Shown in pieces: positions 1 through 5,386 of a DNA stretch of 5,718 nt. Below the pieces are notes generated by a model, which saw nothing but the letters and a program-made list of their open reading frames with translations, had not been told where the DNA came from and did no database searches. The position numbers and the translations under genes were made by a program. Positions within the stretch are counted from its first letter, which is position 1. Each line of letters starts with the position of its first letter. This DNA is from Chloroflexota bacterium (lineage in GTDB: Bacteria; Chloroflexota; Limnocylindria; Limnocylindrales; CSP1-4), in NCBI GenBank assembly GCA_013694835.1, contig JACDBP010000201.1:1-5718 (forward strand). Reading direction: 5' to 3'.

Positions 1-1686
1 GGCGGTCAAGAGCGCCCCACGCTGATCGGCGTCCAGCGGGCGCGGCTTGCGCTCGAGCACGTTGTACCAGTGAGCGCCGGCAGGATCCTCCAGGTCGATC
101 TTGGGTGTCGACTGCCCTGCCTGGAGCGCGAACACGGCGTCCGCGATCTCCGTTTGGAGCTGGTCCTTGGTGTTCCATCCGAGCAGACCGCCTTCGGCGG
201 CGGTCCGGCCCTCCGAGTGCTCCCTGGCGAGGGCCGCGAAGTCGGCGCCGGGGGCCTTCAGCAGCTTCTCCATCTCGGCGATCCGCTCCTCGGCGGTGCC
301 TCGCTTGGACTGCCAGAGGATGACGTGGTAGCCGAAGTCGCTCTTCACCGGGCCGATGATCTCGCCCTTCGTGTGTTCCCCGTCGAAGATGGCGTCAGAG
401 AACTCCTTCACGAAGCCGCTCCGGCTGGTGTAGTCGAGCTGGCCGCCCTTCGCACCGCTTCCCTTGTCGTCGCTCTCGGCCTTGGCGAGGATCTCGAACT
501 CGGCCTCGCGCGCCGCAAGGTCGGCGATCCCCTTGACCTTGTCGGCCGCTGCCTTCGCGGCCGCCTCGGCCTCCGCCCAGGCGGGATCATCCGCGGGCAG
601 GTCGGCGGCACCCTGCGGATCGTCCTTGGGCGAGTAGAGGATGTGCCGAACCTTGACCTGGCCGGTGTCGGATAGGGACGCCTCCTCGCCGCCGGTCGCT
701 TCCTGCGCGATGTAGATCTCGGCGATGCGGACCTGGTCCTTGTCGCCGGTGAGGGCCTCGGCGACGACCTTCTCGACCAGGTTGTCCACGACGACCTCAC
801 GCTCGAGGTGCTTGCGGTAGGCCTCGTTGCTGACGCCGGCCTTCTGGAGCTCCTCCAGGAAGCCCGGGTCATCGCCGCCAGCGACGATCTCCGTGACGCG
901 GCCGATGCGGTAGGTGCCGTCGAGCCCGCGGACGACGTCCGTGGTCCCGCCCGGCTCGAGCTTGAAGAGCGCCTCGACCCATGCCGGGTCCGTGATGTTG
1001 GCCTGGGTCAGCGTGCCGTACTCACCGCCCCGGTCGCGACTCGCATCGGTGCTGTAGAGGGTCGCCACCTCGGCGAAGGGCTTGCCTCCGCTCAGCTCGG
1101 CGAGCGCCTTCTGTGCCGTAGCAAGCGCAGCCTCGCGGTCCGCCGCCGTCAGCTCGGTTTCCTCGTCGACGGGTTTCGGCTCCACGAAGATCGCCTGGAC
1201 CTTGCGCCGCTCGACGAACGAGGACTCCCGCTGCTGGGCAGCGTCGATCTGCGCGACCGACGCCGAGACACCCTCCTCGCCTGCGAGCCGCCCCTGGAGC
1301 AGCTGGTCGATCAGATCCTCGAGCGCGTCCGTCGTGACCGACTGCTGCTTCGTGGCGAGCTCGCTGAGCTGGGTGCTGCCGGCGGACGCATCGATCTCGT
1401 TGGAGGCGATCGCCTCACGCACCCGGCGTTCGGCCCTGGAGATACGGACCGTCAGCAGGTCCGTGCGCTCCACCCACGCATCCACGTTGATGCCGACACC
1501 GCCGACACTGGCGACGCTCTTGAGGTGCTTGTTGTAGTAGTCGGCGGCCACGGCGCCAGCGAGCGCGAGCAGCGTCACCACGATCACCCCGATGAACGCG
1601 AGCGTGATCAGGAACTGACTCCGCTCCTCGCTCTGCCAGTGGGTACGCCGGCGCGGCTTGGTGGTCGGTCTGACTCGGAGCGTCAT
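1..1686 (-). CDS. Membrane-anchored multi-parvulin peptidyl-prolyl isomerase (SurA/PrsA type), 3' end off the window
   Basis: This frame is open from an ATG at 1686-1684 to the window edge (562 codons, no stop), so the C-terminus is missing. It probably encodes an extracytoplasmic foldase that isomerises Xaa-Pro bonds in exported proteins. The N-terminus is basic (PRRR, residues 11-14), followed by one hydrophobic helix at about 24-48 with no clear cleavage site, suggesting an anchor with the rest outside. Residues 60-160 form a helical SurA_N/chaperone-like segment. Parvulin-like module 1 spans about 161-268 (GGEYG at 220-224), module 2 about 343-458 (RHILY at 347-351, GGQLDY at 414-419, GYHVI at 452-456) and module 3 about 465-547 (SEGRTAAEGGLLGW). 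Only module 2 has both canonical histidines (H348, H454); module 1 has A165 and no C-terminal His. A weak AGGA lies about 10 nt upstream of the ATG. The open frame continues upstream to a GTG at 1839, but the Met start gives a sensible membrane topology. The family is confident; substrates are unknown. Confidence 0.9.
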   Translation of the reverse strand, partial: MTLRVRPTTKPRRRTHWQSEERSQFLITLAFIGVIVVTLLALAGAVAADYYNKHLKSVASVGGVGINVDAWVERTDLLTVRISRAERRVREAIASNEIDASAGSTQLSELATKQQSVTTDALEDLIDQLLQGRLAGEEGVSASVAQIDAAQQRESSFVERRKVQAIFVEPKPVDEETELTAADREAALATAQKALAELSGGKPFAEVATLYSTDASRDRGGEYGTLTQANITDPAWVEALFKLEPGGTTDVVRGLDGTYRIGRVTEIVAGGDDPGFLEELQKAGVSNEAYRKHLEREVVVDNLVEKVVAEALTGDKDQVRIAEIYIAQEATGGEEASLSDTGQVKVRHILYSPKDDPQGAADLPADDPAWAEAEAAAKAAADKVKGIADLAAREAEFEILAKAESDDKGSGAKGGQLDYTSRSGFVKEFSDAIFDGEHTKGEIIGPVKSDFGYHVILWQSKRGTAEERIAEMEKLLKAPGADFAALAREHSEGRTAAEGGLLGWNTKDQLQTEIADAVFALQAGQSTPKIDLEDPAGAHWYNVLERKPRPLDADQRGALLTA

Positions 1687-1775
1687 GGGATGCGAGGTCC
1701 TGTTTCGAGGAAGGTGGCCGCGCCGGCGTCCGGGACAGGCGCCGTGTACAGGCGTGCCTGCGCGCGCGTGCCGGG

Positions 1776-1789
1776 GCCGCCTTGGCGGC
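1776..1789 (-). other. Short GC hairpin in the predicted foldase mRNA leader
   Basis: The 14-bp perfect palindrome GCCGCCTTGGCGGC could fold in RNA as a 5-bp stem closed by a 4-nt loop. If transcription starts near 1796, it lies within the first 25 nt of the foldase leader. It could stabilise the 5' end, but short palindromes like this are common by chance in such GC-rich DNA. Confidence 0.25.
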
Positions 1790-1802
1790 GGGACGGGCGC
1801 GT

Positions 1803-1810
1803 ATCGTAGC
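1803..1810 (-). promoter_or_regulatory. Putative -10 region of the foldase gene (GCTACGAT)
   Basis: Read on the minus strand, the octamer GCTACGAT contains TACGAT, which fits the bacterial -10 pattern TANNNT. It lies in the gap between the glycosyltransferase stop and the foldase start and would give a leader of about 110 nt. A weak TTCGGG sits 16 nt upstream; no convincing -35 is present. The identical octamer precedes the glycosyltransferase start at 3145-3152, which is the main support. Confidence 0.45.
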
Positions 1811-1846
1811 GCATCGACCCCGCGCCCGAACTGCCGCACCGGGGAC

Positions 1847-1875
1847 CCGCCGGCGCCCGGACGCCTGGCCGGCGG
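1847..1875. repeat. Perfect 8-bp inverted repeat between glycosyltransferase and foldase genes
   Basis: The arms CCGCCGGC (1847-1854) and GCCGGCGG (1868-1875) are perfect reverse complements separated by 13 nt. The repeat begins 42 bp past the glycosyltransferase stop, where a terminator for that gene would be expected, and just upstream of the predicted foldase promoter. No T-run follows on the minus strand, so it is not a canonical intrinsic terminator. It may slow polymerase, bind a regulator, or be chance in GC-rich DNA. Confidence 0.35.
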
Positions 1876-1917
1876 CGAGATGCCGTCAGCGCGGCTCCAC
1901 GCGCTCCAGCCGAGCCG

Positions 1918-3135
1918 TCAGCGCTGCGCCAGTCGCTCCAGCAGGTCCACGTACCGCCCAGCCTGCCGTTGCCAGCTGACCCTGTCCGCGCAACGCTCGG
2001 TGCCGGCGACGCGGGCGGCCCGCTCATTCGGCCGATCCACCAGCCCCAGCACGGCATCCGCCAAGCGCACCGCGTCGCCGGGGGGATACAGCGCCAGCGC
2101 GTCAGCCGGAAAGTAGTGCTCGACGGTGGGCAGACGCGAGGCCACGACCGGTTTGCCCATGGCGCTGTACTCGAAGACCTTGGTCGAGAGACTGAGATCG
2201 GTCATCGGGTCACGGCGGGTGGGAGCAACGCCGATGTCGGCGCGCGCCACGGCTGCCGGGACCTCCTCGAGCGGGATCCGGCCGTGAAGCGTCACCCGGT
2301 CGGCGACGCCGACCGTGCGCGTCTGGGAGCGCAGGAGCTCCTCCTGGTCGCCACGGCCGTAGATATCGAGTCGGACGGGGAGCTCGGGCCGCTGGGCGCC
2401 CAGGATCGCCACGGCACCGATCAGCACGTCGAGCTCATAGACCGGCGTGAGCGCGCCCGCATAGATCAGTCGCAGGGTGCCGTCCTCCATGAAGTCACGC
2501 GGCGCATGTGCGGCGCGGTCGAACAGCCGCAGGTCCGGCGTATTCATCACGACGGTCACCTTCTCGGGCCGCACACCGATGTGGTGCAGCCGCGATGCCA
2601 GCGCGTCATTGACGGTGACGACCGCGCTGGCCGCGGCGATCGACATTCGCTCCTGAAGTCGCAGGCCGCGGTAGGCGAGCGGGTTGGCCGCTCGGGGAAA
2701 CCGCATCCGGAAGAACTCCGGCATCGCCTCGTGGAGGTCCAGCACGAGCGGGACACCAGCGAGCCTGAGCGGGAGACCCGCGAACACGAGGAAGTCCGGC
2801 AGGGTATGCACCTGCAGCAGGCGGTATCGGCGCCGCGGTTGGGCACGCGTGACTGCCGCGCCGGCGAGCGCGAGGAACTCGAGGTACTCGCGAAGGTACG
2901 TGGCGATACCGGCGCCCTGATGGCGGCTGACCGGCAAGCGCCGGAGCCGTACGCCGTCCACCATGTCGTGCTCCGGCTCACCGGCTCGACGCAGCGCGTA
3001 GACGTCCACCTGCCAGCCGCGCGCCACGAGCGACTCCGCCTCGCGGCGGACACGCGCATCCTCCTCGTAGTAGGAATGCGTGAGCATCGCCGCGCGGAGC
3101 GGGCGCGTCGAGGCCGTCGTGCGGTCGTTCGTCAT
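1918..3135 (-). CDS. GT4-family (GT-B fold) glycosyltransferase, 405 aa
   Basis: The product probably transfers a sugar from a nucleotide-sugar donor to a growing surface glycan or glycolipid at the cytoplasmic membrane face. The N-terminal Rossmann half has HSYYEEDARVRREAESL (20-36), then VHTLPDFL (109-116) and LDLHEAMPEFF (132-142), a pattern of GT4 proteins that build cell-surface glycans. The C-terminal donor-binding half begins with LRLIYAGAL (221-229), continues with LDIYGRGDQEELL (256-268), and has STKVFEYSAMGKPVVASRLP (317-336), the region carrying the conserved Glu (E322) and Gly-Lys-Pro. The first Glu of a classical EX7E motif is not at the expected spacing (residue 314 is Leu). There is no signal peptide. 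The ATG at 3135 is chosen because the frame further upstream to 3261 encodes Pro/Gly-rich non-homologous sequence and a -10-like site sits 9 nt before it. Met17 (3087) is a less likely start. It is divergent from the exporter operon. Sugar specificity cannot be read from the sequence. Confidence 0.92.
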   Translation of the reverse strand: MTNDRTTASTRPLRAAMLTHSYYEEDARVRREAESLVARGWQVDVYALRRAGEPEHDMVDGVRLRRLPVSRHQGAGIATYLREYLEFLALAGAAVTRAQPRRRYRLLQVHTLPDFLVFAGLPLRLAGVPLVLDLHEAMPEFFRMRFPRAANPLAYRGLRLQERMSIAAASAVVTVNDALASRLHHIGVRPEKVTVVMNTPDLRLFDRAAHAPRDFMEDGTLRLIYAGALTPVYELDVLIGAVAILGAQRPELPVRLDIYGRGDQEELLRSQTRTVGVADRVTLHGRIPLEEVPAAVARADIGVAPTRRDPMTDLSLSTKVFEYSAMGKPVVASRLPTVEHYFPADALALYPPGDAVRLADAVLGLVDRPNERAARVAGTERCADRVSWQRQAGRYVDLLERLAQR

Positions 3136-3144
3136 GCGCCGTGC

Positions 3145-3152
3145 ATCGTAGC
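3145..3152 (-). promoter_or_regulatory. Putative -10 region of the glycosyltransferase gene, near-leaderless
   Basis: On the minus strand this reads GCTACGAT, with TACGAT (3150-3145) ending 9 nt before the ATG at 3135. Transcription starting 6-7 nt after a -10 would begin about 2-3 nt before the start codon, giving an essentially leaderless mRNA. This agrees with the absence of any Shine-Dalgarno sequence. No good -35 hexamer is seen at 16-18 nt spacing. Confidence 0.5.
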
Positions 3153-3198
3153 CGGGCGGGGTGGCTTGGCCGGGGCGCGGCAGCCCGGGAGGACGCCC

Positions 3199-3413
3199 GT
3201 GAATCGGTGGCGAGGTGACGGGGGGGCGGAGCGCCGCACCGCCGTGGTCGGCATCTCCCACCTGGTGTCGCTCATTCGCCTCGTGCGCATGGTGCCCGCC
3301 GAGCAGGATGACGAGTGGCAGGACGGCCGGCGCTACTCCGGCCCAAGTCGATGGCCACCATCGACGCGATCATCGAGCAGAGGGAGGTATCGGCGCTGCT
3401 GATGGCGAGCTGA
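3199..3413 (+). pseudogene. C-terminal remnant of an IS256-family (mutator-type) transposase, frameshifted
   Basis: In the frame of 3232-3336 the translation contains RRTAVVGIS, IRLVRMV and AEQDDEWQDGRRY in the order and spacing of the extreme C-terminus of IS256-family DDE transposases (family pattern RRTxVVGIFPN...IRLVGAvL.EQ.DEW...RRY). After RRY (3328-3336) the match shifts frame between about 3337 and 3350. It continues as KSMATIDAIIEQREVSALL from 3345 to a TGA at 3411-3413, close to the usual tail length. The Phe-Pro-Asn of the family is replaced by Ser-His-Leu, a sign of decay. Similarity is clear from about 3229 and doubtful between 3199 and 3228. The catalytic DDE core is absent, so this cannot be a working enzyme. 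Its start is undefined because the 5' part of the element is lost. Confidence 0.8.
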
Positions 3414-3441
3414 CGGAACCGGACGCGGGGGTGACGAGCTG

Positions 3442-3471
3442 TTACACCACCACGTTTCCTGGGACTTGGCC
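3442..3471 (+). repeat. Probable right terminal inverted repeat of the IS256-family remnant
   Basis: The stretch starts with TTACACCACCACG and ends with GGGACTTGGCC. It resembles the ends of many IS256-family elements, whose inward-read terminus is of the type GGtCAAGTCCC...GTGGTGTAA. It lies 28 nt after the remnant transposase stop, as expected. It is also AT-richer than its surroundings. The partner repeat is not in the window, so the assignment rests on remembered family resemblance and position. Confidence 0.6.
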
Positions 3472-3584
3472 TCCCGAGTCGGGGCCGCCGGACCGGGATG
3501 GTTGGCGCGGCGCCGGCCTCCGGCCGGGGGGCGTCGAGCCGAGCCGATGGGTCGCGCGGGTCGGCGGCGAGCCATGGTCCCTCT

Positions 3585-3592
3585 GCTACGCT
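3585..3592 (+). promoter_or_regulatory. Putative -10 region of the exporter operon, near-leaderless (GCTACGCT)
   Basis: GCTACGCT differs by one base from the octamer before the glycosyltransferase and foldase genes. TACGCT (3587-3592) fits TANNNT and ends 10 nt before the ATG at 3603, predicting a 3-4 nt leader. There is no Shine-Dalgarno sequence in front of that ATG, which is consistent with leaderless initiation. The -35 region is GC-rich and unrecognisable. Confidence 0.5.
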
Positions 3593-3602
3593 GCGGCCCC
3601 GT

Positions 3603-4514
3603 ATGCAGTTCGTCCACGAGGCGCCCGTCTCGTTCCGCAGCAGTGCCCTCAGGCCGGGCCCCCTCGGACTCGTCGCCCAGGCGGTCCGCGAGGTCTGGTC
3701 CCGCCGCCGGCTGATCCAGTATCTGGTCCGTGCCGACGTCAAGAAGAAGGGCTCGGACACGCTGCTGGGCAACCTGTGGTGGGTCATCGACCCGCTGCTC
3801 CAGATGGTCGTCTATGTCGTCCTCTTCTCGATCATCTTCCGCCGCTCACAGCCCGACTTCCCGCTGTTCCTGTTCGCGGCCATCCTGCCCTGGAAGTGGT
3901 TCGGCAGCTCGATCGGTGATGCGGTCACGTCGGTGGTCAGCCAGGAGCGGCTGATCAAGCAGATCCAGTTCCCCAAGATCGTGCTGCCGGTCGCATCCGT
4001 CGCCGCGGGCGTGGTCAACTTCGCCTTCGGGCAGATCGTCCTGCTGGGCCTGCTGCTGCTGATGCCGGGGCACCTGAGCATCCACGTGCTGTGGATCCCG
4101 GTCATCGCGGCGGTCCAGTTCCTGTTCACGCTGGCCCTGGCGCTGCTGACCTCTGCGGTGAACGTGTTCTACCGCGATGTCGGCAACCTGACGCGCCACG
4201 TGCTGCTGCTCTGGTTCTACCTCTCGCCCGCGCTCTGGTCGTTCGAGCGGTTCGCCGACGGCCAGAACAACGACGTCACCCGGCTGGGGGTCGCCATCCT
4301 GCGGCTGAACCCGTTCGCGATCCTGCTCGACGCCTACCGCACCGCGATCTATGGGCGAGTGGTGACCGGCGCTGACGGCAGCGACACCTTCACACCAGGA
4401 CAGGTGCCTGACCTGCTGGCGCTGGGCATCCTGGCACTCATCTCGCTGGCCCTGGTGGCCGGGGCGACGCTGCTCTTCAAGCGCCTCGAACCCGCCTTTG
4501 CGAAGGTGCTCTGA
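3603..4514 (+). CDS. Polysaccharide ABC exporter permease, Wzm/TagG family (ABC-2 type), 303 aa
   Basis: This is the membrane subunit of an ABC exporter for lipid-linked polysaccharide (O-antigen, teichoic-acid or similar glycan); two copies would pair with two ATPase subunits. A cytoplasmic amphipathic N-terminus (about 1-55, with QYLVRADVKKKGSDTLLG at 39-56) leads into the family hallmark LGNLWWVIDPLLQM (55-68). About six membrane segments are visible, near 60-80, 86-104, 127-154, 162-187, 198-214 and 269-292. Other family marks are ERLIKQIQFPKIVLP (115-129), VFYRDVGNL (188-196) and LNPFAILLDAYR (235-246). The length is typical for the family. The ATG at 3603 is preferred: upstream codons of this frame, back to 3498, give low-complexity Ala/Arg/Gly/Ser sequence, and the promoter-like site lies in that stretch. 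The gene ends 2 nt before the ATPase start, indicating an operon. The exported glycan cannot be named from this protein. Confidence 0.95.
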   Translation: MQFVHEAPVSFRSSALRPGPLGLVAQAVREVWSRRRLIQYLVRADVKKKGSDTLLGNLWWVIDPLLQMVVYVVLFSIIFRRSQPDFPLFLFAAILPWKWFGSSIGDAVTSVVSQERLIKQIQFPKIVLPVASVAAGVVNFAFGQIVLLGLLLLMPGHLSIHVLWIPVIAAVQFLFTLALALLTSAVNVFYRDVGNLTRHVLLLWFYLSPALWSFERFADGQNNDVTRLGVAILRLNPFAILLDAYRTAIYGRVVTGADGSDTFTPGQVPDLLALGILALISLALVAGATLLFKRLEPAFAKVL

Positions 4515-4516
4515 CG

Positions 4517-5386
4517 ATGCCCACGGCCGTGGCCGCGCCCGCCCTAACCCCCGACGACAGCGACGCCGCCCGATTCGCCCGAACGACGTTCCCCATCGAC
4601 GTGCGAGAGCTGGGCGTCCAGTACAGCCTTCGCTTCACGCGCAAGACCACCTTCCGGACATCGTTCGCGAGGCTGCTGCGGCCGGGCGGCCAGCGGGCTT
4701 TCTGGGCGCTGCGAAACGTCTCGTTCCGGGTTCGTCACGGTGAGGCGCTGGGCGTCATCGGGCCGAACGGGGCGGGCAAGAGCACGTTGCTGCAGGCGGT
4801 CGCGGGGATCATCCAGCCGTCAGAGGGCGTCGTCGAGGTCACCGGCCACATCTCGGCGATGCTCCACCTGCAGGCGGGCTTCGACCAGGATCTCAGTGGG
4901 CGCGACAACATCATGCTCGCCGGCGCGCTGATGGGCATCGACCACCGGGTGATGGAGGAGCGCGAAGGCTCGATCATCGATTTTGCCGACATCGGGATGC
5001 ACATCGACCAGCCACTGAAGACGTTCTCGATGGGCATGCGCGCCCGGCTCGGCTTCGCCATCGCGACAGCGGTCGACCCCGACATCCTGTTGCTCGACGA
5101 GGTGGTCTCGACGGGAGACGAGGTCTTCCGGGCGAAGTCGAAGGTGCGGGTCCATCAGATCGTGAGTGCCGCGAAGGCGGTCGTGCTGGTGACCCATGAC
5201 ATGAACTGGATCACCGAGTTCTGCACCCGTGCGATCCTGCTCGAGAGGGGCGGCATCGTGGCCGAGGGCGATCCAGCGACGATCGTAACGATGCACGTCG
5301 AACGGTCCGAGCAGCGGCGGCGCGAGAAGGAAGCCGAGACCGCGCGGATCATGGCGATGGCGCCGCCGAAGCCGTCAGAGGCGTAG
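4517..5386 (+). CDS. Polysaccharide ABC exporter ATPase, Wzt/TagH family without C-terminal binding domain, 289 aa
   Basis: This cytoplasmic ATPase powers glycan export through the preceding permease. An Ala/Pro-rich N-terminus (1-25) precedes the nucleotide-binding domain. Walker A is GPNGAGKST (82-90), and the segment LQAGFDQDLSGRDNIMLAG (118-136) is typical of Wzt/TagH. The signature is SMGMRARLGFAIA (171-183), a variant of the more usual SSGMKARLxFS. Walker B is DILLLDE (189-195, catalytic E195), followed by STGDEVF as D-loop, with the H-loop in LVTHDM (H227). The domain ends near 260, and a charged tail (RSEQRRREKEAETARI) finishes the protein. There is no C-terminal carbohydrate-recognition domain of the O9a Wzt kind, so export is probably not gated by recognition of a capped glycan end. 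The ATG lies 2 nt after the permease stop, with a GAAGG about 10 nt upstream inside that gene, suggesting translational coupling. The stop overlaps the end of the convergent gene by 12 bp. Confidence 0.95.
   Translation: MPTAVAAPALTPDDSDAARFARTTFPIDVRELGVQYSLRFTRKTTFRTSFARLLRPGGQRAFWALRNVSFRVRHGEALGVIGPNGAGKSTLLQAVAGIIQPSEGVVEVTGHISAMLHLQAGFDQDLSGRDNIMLAGALMGIDHRVMEEREGSIIDFADIGMHIDQPLKTFSMGMRARLGFAIATAVDPDILLLDEVVSTGDEVFRAKSKVRVHQIVSAAKAVVLVTHDMNWITEFCTRAILLERGGIVAEGDPATIVTMHVERSEQRRREKEAETARIMAMAPPKPSEA

Larger units (their letters stand above)
3199..3471 (+). mobile_element. Truncated IS256-family insertion sequence, right end only
   Basis: This groups the transposase tail with the inverted-repeat-like sequence 28 nt beyond its stop codon, the arrangement at the right end of intact IS256-type elements. 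No matching left end (a GGCCAAGTCCC-like sequence in inverse orientation) is seen in the window, and almost all of the transposase is missing. It is therefore an old 5'-deleted copy. The left boundary is approximate, and no target-site duplication can be defined. Confidence 0.7.
3136..3602. other. 467-bp divergent intergenic region
   Basis: This region separates the glycosyltransferase start (3135, minus strand) from the permease start (3603, plus strand). It holds a promoter-like site at each edge, about 50 bp of featureless GC-rich DNA at 3153-3198, and the IS256 remnant at 3199-3471. A further GC-rich stretch lies at 3472-3584, with one 6-bp hairpin (CCGGCC at 3513-3518 paired with GGCCGG at 3522-3527). 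Open frames running through it are extensions of the flanking genes or shadows and do not look coding apart from the transposase tail. Confidence 0.75.

Noticed and set aside
70..675. Plus-strand open frame (201 codons) at the left edge
   Set aside because: It is antisense to the second and third parvulin modules of the foldase and has no family resemblance.
808..1809. Plus-strand open frame (333 codons) opposite the foldase gene
   Set aside because: It is a high-GC antisense shadow of the parvulin-containing frame; no recognisable domains, and it is rich in Arg, Leu and Asp.
1683..2057. Minus-strand frame (124 codons) whose stop overlaps the foldase ATG
   Set aside because: The ATGA overlap looked like translational coupling, but the frame overlaps the end of the glycosyltransferase gene and its product is low-complexity.
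3136..3261. Longer glycosyltransferase start at 3261
   Set aside because: The extra 42 residues are Pro/Gly-rich, overlap the IS remnant and run through the likely promoter; GT4 homology begins after the Met at 3135.
1969..3402. Long plus-strand open frame (477 codons) antisense to the glycosyltransferase
   Set aside because: Its translation is low-complexity, rich in Arg, His and Gly, and mirrors the well-conserved GT4 gene on the other strand. Only its last part (from about 3229) has meaning, as the IS256 transposase tail.
3513..3527. CCGGCC-TCC-GGCCGG hairpin as a terminator for the IS remnant
   Set aside because: The stem is only 6 bp, no T-run follows, and such palindromes are expected by chance in this composition.
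3498..3602. Longer permease start at 3498
   Set aside because: The added 35 residues are Ala/Arg/Ser/Gly low-complexity sequence and would include the -10-like site; the ATG at 3603 fits the family's N-terminus.
3215..3919. Plus-strand frame (234 codons) running from the intergenic region into the permease gene
   Set aside because: It overlaps the permease out of frame, has Pro/Arg-rich composition, and does not include the transposase-like frame.
4820..5296. Minus-strand frame (158 codons) opposite the exporter ATPase
   Set aside because: It is an antisense shadow of the Walker A-to-Walker B region; its His/Arg/Asp-rich translation lacks any family pattern.
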